From CAWFGW01 sp963849955 (lineage in GTDB: Bacteria > Bacteroidota > Bacteroidia > Cytophagales > JAAEPT01), in NCBI GenBank assembly GCA_963849955.1, contig CAWKJU010000017.1, forward strand, positions 62,001 through 126,000: a stretch of DNA of 64,000 nucleotides, in the 5' to 3' direction. The position numbers were made by a program, and so were the translations under genes. The notes beneath the pieces are model-generated. The model did no database searches, was not told the origin of the DNA, and was given only the letters and a program-made list of their open reading frames with translations. Positions within the stretch are counted from its first letter, which is position 1, and each line of letters opens with the position of its first letter. This document shows positions 61,080-64,000 of the stretch, in pieces.

Positions 61080-61808
61080 TTACTCAATTTTCTTATATAC
61101 AATTTTATTTCCAAAACGCTTGTAAGCAATCCCAATTGTGTATTCTAGATATCCATATCCTAAATCTGGATGTGTTCTTTTAAAATCCACAAATCCATAT
61201 CCCATTGTTCCGAATATTGCGATATAACTATATTTTCTGACTAAGAAATATTTGTTTAAAGTAATACCTGCTATGGGACCAAATGAATTTTGAATTGAAT
61301 ATTTCTGATTTAATTCTTCTTCATTAATTACTTCAAAAACTGACTGGGTAAATCCAATATATGGTTCAATAGAGATTAATGGATCATAATCGAGAGAATA
61401 ACTAATGAAGTAATCAATTTTCACGGGGTTTAGATCAGCCAAATTAGTTAATACCACATTATTAAAAATCAATTCTTTTTGTGGGGTTATAGTTGCTAGC
61501 TTAAATTTAAGTCCAAGGCTTATATTATCATATGAACCAATAAAATTAAGGTTTGCGCTTCCTGCGCTTCCTAGCCATGCAGCCGTTTTATTATCGTATG
61601 AATAAAAAGTATAACCTCCCTCAAAACGAAAAGCCATTTTGGATCTTTGTTCTATTTTAATGGCTTTGTAACTTGTCAAATCATATTTATTATAATAGCC
61701 ACGAACTATAATAGTATCTCCCATTTCAGGTTCTGGATATTCTAGTTTTTGACTCATTCCTAAGAAAGAAATCAACGTCAATAAAAAATAAATTAGATAC
61801 ACCTTCAT
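61080..61808 (-). CDS. Outer-membrane beta-barrel protein, unknown
   Basis: A 242-residue exported protein. The signal MKVYLIYFLLTLISFLGMSQ ends in SQ. The rest alternates in barrel-like strands with Gly/Tyr-rich turns (FRFEGGYTFYSYDN, YFISYSLDYDPLISIEPYIG, GYLEYTIGIAYKRFG) and ends YKKIE. It is shorter than most receptors and might be a porin-like channel. No family is recognised. A TAnnTTTG box was not found near the ATG. It lies between the lipoprotein and the expansin operon. Confidence 0.6.
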   Translation of the reverse strand: MKVYLIYFLLTLISFLGMSQKLEYPEPEMGDTIIVRGYYNKYDLTSYKAIKIEQRSKMAFRFEGGYTFYSYDNKTAAWLGSAGSANLNFIGSYDNISLGLKFKLATITPQKELIFNNVVLTNLADLNPVKIDYFISYSLDYDPLISIEPYIGFTQSVFEVINEEELNQKYSIQNSFGPIAGITLNKYFLVRKYSYIAIFGTMGYGFVDFKRTHPDLGYGYLEYTIGIAYKRFGNKIVYKKIE

Positions 61809-61955
61809 ATTCTTTGTTTCTCCATTATCGATATGAATTCTTTTTTGGTAGAAATGTTTTATTTTCTATTCGAAATTTGCAATCTCGAATCTAAATAATT
61901 GGGTTTTAAAATCCCGTTAATCAATAGTTCGAATTTATGAAAGTCAAACAGTAAT

Positions 61956-62678
61956 TTATTCTACCTCCAAAGTCTGTGATTGCTCAGGGTTTTCAGTCAA
62001 GAATTCAGATGCAGTACAAACAGGAAACTGCTGTGCACTTTCTGTCCTTGCAAAAGGCACATTCTCTTCTATGATTTCATTACCATACACATCAGTTAAT
62101 CGATAAGTGTGCGGGCCTTCACCCATATTTTTCATGGTGAAATAATTATGTGCTTTTCGAGGCATTTCTTTGTATACCGAGTCACTCAAAAACTCCAACT
62201 TAGCCAGCGGGTTACGGTGGTTACGGATTTGAATGGAAGCCCACCATTCGTTCGAGGTTTTTATGAAATGAAAAGTAAGGGGATTGGTAACTTCACAAGG
62301 AACTACTTTCCATGAAATAGCAACCCTCCCTTGTGCTCGTGAAGCGATGGAATCAAACGCAGGTGCATTAAGATCAATATCACCTGGACTACATGCCGGA
62401 CAACGATCAACTATCTGAACTTTAACGCTGCCTTTTGGGCCTTCAATTTCCACACAAGCGCCACAATAATCCGCTTTGCCATACTCTTCATCATTTATTG
62501 CTCCTACTAAAAATGGGGTGATTTGAGAGTTTTTAAAACTACAGCTACCTACTTGTTTAGTAGGGTTAAAATAATAGTAAGTCGCATTCCCAGTATGTAA
62601 TTCTTCTTCACACTTGTTTTGAGCATTACATGAAACCATGAGAAGGCAAAAAAACAGCTTCACAAATTGCGTTTTCAT
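61956..62678 (-). CDS. Bacterial expansin (EXLX1 type), lipoprotein form
   Basis: A 240-residue protein of the microbial expansin family. The signal ends in MVSCNAQ, a lipobox with Cys17, so it is probably lipid-anchored. Domain 1 (about 30-125) is a six-stranded double-psi beta-barrel with GNATYYYF, AINDEEYGKADYCGACVEI, VDRCPAC (D91) and GDIDLNAPAF (D102, the equivalent of the essential Asp82 of B. subtilis EXLX1). Domain 2 (about 130-215) is the carbohydrate-binding sheet with EWWASIQIRNHRNP (W145, W146) and HNYF (Y179). Expansins loosen cell-wall polysaccharides without hydrolysis; this one could act on cellulose, pectin or peptidoglycan. It follows a T9SS-type paralogue by 22 bases. Confidence 0.88.
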   Translation of the reverse strand: MKTQFVKLFFCLLMVSCNAQNKCEEELHTGNATYYYFNPTKQVGSCSFKNSQITPFLVGAINDEEYGKADYCGACVEIEGPKGSVKVQIVDRCPACSPGDIDLNAPAFDSIASRAQGRVAISWKVVPCEVTNPLTFHFIKTSNEWWASIQIRNHRNPLAKLEFLSDSVYKEMPRKAHNYFTMKNMGEGPHTYRLTDVYGNEIIEENVPFARTESAQQFPVCTASEFLTENPEQSQTLEVE

Positions 62679-62700
62679 ATCACTTCTACTTTTATAAAAA

Positions 62701-63603
62701 TCACCTCAGTAAGATTCGTTGTACCACAATCTTATCTTCCATTTGAATTTTCAAAAGATAAATACCTGAACCAAGTGCTCCTGTCGTTATTTTTTGGTTC
62801 CCAACTCCAGAATCAATTACTTTCCCGGTTGTATTAAACAATTGATAATTACCCTCTCCAAGTAGTAGTATCTCCTCACCAATTTGCACAGTCTGAACAA
62901 CAGCTATTTCTTCAGGCAAATTTGTTACAATACATATAGGAAATTGGTTATTACCACTCAATTCTTCGTCTGTTATAAAGGGAATGTCTTTTTCAATAAT
63001 AGAATTACCGTAAATGTCTGTTATCCGAAAAGTATTAGGTCCAGCCCCCATCCCATTACTTTTTAAAAAATAATTATATACTTGGCGAGGCACATCTACA
63101 TATTTACTGCCATCCCAAAACTCTAGTTTTTCTATTGGGTTTCGATGATTTCGTACCTGTATCCCTGTCCAATATTCATTTGAACCGTCTTTATACATCA
63201 GTTTCACTGATCCAGTAACTTCGCAGGGTACTACTTTCCAAGAAATTGGAATTCGCCCATCTACTAAAGGAGCCAATTCGACAAATGCTTCTTCACTTAA
63301 GTCTATATCTCCTGGTTTACATTCGGGACATTCATCAACTATATGAACTTTAACACTGCCTTCCGGACCATCAATCTCAACACAAGCTCCGCAATAGTCT
63401 GCCGTTGCATAATCTTGATGATTCATTGCTCCAATATAATACGGTTGGATGACTGATTCATCTAACATACAATGACCCGAAACCTCAAGCTTTTGGTTAG
63501 TATAATATGTAGCATCACCTGAATGAGTAGATTCATTGTTACAGTCTACCTGGGCTTGGCTCCATGTGACCACTGTGATGAAGAGTATCGCGATATATTT
63601 CAT
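62701..63603 (-). CDS. Bacterial expansin with T9SS sorting domain
   Basis: A 300-residue secreted expansin. MKYIAILFITVVTWSQAQ is the signal. Domain 1 has GDATYY, DYATADYCGACVEIDG, VDECPEC (D90) and GDIDLSEEAF (D101); domain 2 has NEYWTGIQVRNHRNPIEKLE (Y144, W145) and YNYF (Y177, F179). Residues about 225-300 form a type IX sorting domain ending NQKITTGALGSGIYLLKI and VVQRILLR. The body is about 60 percent similar by eye to the neighbouring lipoprotein expansin, so they are paralogues by tandem duplication with different export routes. The ATG at 63603 is two bases from the upstream gene's stop. Confidence 0.9.
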   Translation of the reverse strand: MKYIAILFITVVTWSQAQVDCNNESTHSGDATYYTNQKLEVSGHCMLDESVIQPYYIGAMNHQDYATADYCGACVEIDGPEGSVKVHIVDECPECKPGDIDLSEEAFVELAPLVDGRIPISWKVVPCEVTGSVKLMYKDGSNEYWTGIQVRNHRNPIEKLEFWDGSKYVDVPRQVYNYFLKSNGMGAGPNTFRITDIYGNSIIEKDIPFITDEELSGNNQFPICIVTNLPEEIAVVQTVQIGEEILLLGEGNYQLFNTTGKVIDSGVGNQKITTGALGSGIYLLKIQMEDKIVVQRILLR

Positions 63604-63605
63604 GG

Positions 63606-64000
63606 TTATTTATTAAAATTATAGAAAGGGTCATTCCCGTATTTGCTTGTTTCCCAATTCGTTATCACCTCAATATCTTTTAAATGAATATCAAAGATGG
63701 CGCTTTCGTGTTTGGTACTAATTTTTAAGCCACAGTCCAATGTAATCCAATCTTCCCAGGTAAATTTGAAATTGTTTATAGGCACAATTTTCACAAATAA
63801 ATTCCATTGAGTGGGTAAATTGCCCTCACCAATAGTCCAGTCGTAGAGGTCACCGATATCTTGTCCATCAATATAATAAATCAGTAAGTGTGTTTTGCCT
63901 TCTTCGTCAATGTATTTCTTCCGTTTTACACCTTGTTCATTAAATTTCCAAAACGGGTTTAACCAATACGAGTCATTTTTCCAGGTATCATAAGCACTTT
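63606..64000 (-). CDS. Partial protein of unknown function, 5' end beyond the window
   Basis: The minus strand is open from the right edge to the TAA at 63606, giving the last 131 residues. The visible part starts SAYDTWKNDSYWLNPFWKFN and contains YIDGQDIGDLYDWTIGEGNL and FKFTWEDWITLDCGLKISTK, then ends NWETSKYGNDPFYNFNK. A GTG inside (63794) is only an internal codon. It is rich in Trp/Tyr and Asp, as in carbohydrate-binding or glycosidase domains, but I recognise no family. It is followed by the two expansin genes with a gap of two bases, so it belongs to the same operon. Confidence 0.6.
   Translation of the reverse strand, partial: SAYDTWKNDSYWLNPFWKFNEQGVKRKKYIDEEGKTHLLIYYIDGQDIGDLYDWTIGEGNLPTQWNLFVKIVPINNFKFTWEDWITLDCGLKISTKHESAIFDIHLKDIEVITNWETSKYGNDPFYNFNK

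Noticed and set aside
1..64000. CRISPR arrays, tRNA or rRNA genes, complete transposases
   Set aside because: No evenly spaced direct repeats, cloverleaf sequences, rRNA stretches or transposase motifs were seen on reading both strands.

Overview
The window is AT-rich DNA from a member of the Bacteroidota, most likely a Flavobacteriales-type organism. Several independent traits point there: type IX secretion (T9SS) C-terminal sorting domains, a PorP/SprF remnant, promoter elements of the form TTTG-N17-19-TAnnTTTG, DUF3127, DUF2911 and DUF6428 proteins, a bacterial PcrB/GGGP synthase, the GNAT-nitrilase fusion and a SecA with the Bacteroidota-type tail. No rRNA, tRNA, CRISPR array, prophage or complete insertion sequence was seen. 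Genes are short-spaced and form small operons on both strands.

Layout. 1-10 kb: an FMN reductase cut by the left edge, a GNAT-nitrilase fusion, pcrB, a minus-strand run of secA, a SPOR-domain protein, an M20 amidohydrolase and a small outer-membrane protein, then a DEAD-box helicase. 10-14 kb: a DUF3127 protein with an SSB-like tail, a flavoprotein that has lost its redox cysteines, an alpha/beta hydrolase, a degenerate dispersed repeat and a DUF2911 protein. 14.5-17.3 kb: an arsenic operon (arsR, DUF6428, arsC, ACR3). 17.3-25.6 kb: a PrsW-type membrane protease fusion, a PldA-like barrel, a serine hydrolase, an ArsC/Spx-like protein, yicC, grpE and dnaJ. 25.8-31.3 kb: two T9SS cargo proteins, membrane-bound AraC and PAS-LuxR regulators, and an unlisted 54-residue gene. 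31.5-41.3 kb: a TauE/SafE permease with an extra C-terminal domain, rlmF, an ABC-2 exporter, a tiny lipoprotein, metX-hom, and a TonB receptor with a thioredoxin-like partner behind a DtxR-like box. 41.4-46.5 kb: a rnr-polyprenyl synthase-rhomboid operon and two YfiR-like genes. 46.5-60 kb: a dipeptide-type ABC ATPase, an exonuclease, NhaC, SulP, a flippase-like membrane protein, twin DUF2383 genes, dinB, a SpoU methyltransferase and mutS. 60-64 kb: a decayed PorP/SprF fragment beside hairpin repeats, two secreted unknowns and a tandem pair of bacterial expansins.

Themes. Export is prominent: SecA, T9SS cargo, many Sec and lipoprotein signals, and outer-membrane barrels. PcrB and the polyprenyl synthase could supply an ether-lipid route. 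YicC, RNase R, the DEAD-box helicase, RlmF and SpoU handle RNA; MutS, DinB and perhaps the DUF3127 protein handle DNA. A recurrent detail is that the -7 promoter box lies only 3-6 bases from the start codon at several genes, which predicts leaderless mRNAs. The most unusual loci are the expansin pair, the DUF3127 protein with an SSB-like tip, the cysteine-less flavoprotein, the YfiR pair without a visible partner, and the DtxR-like box before the TonB receptor. I did not find a clearly new multi-gene defence or mobile system.
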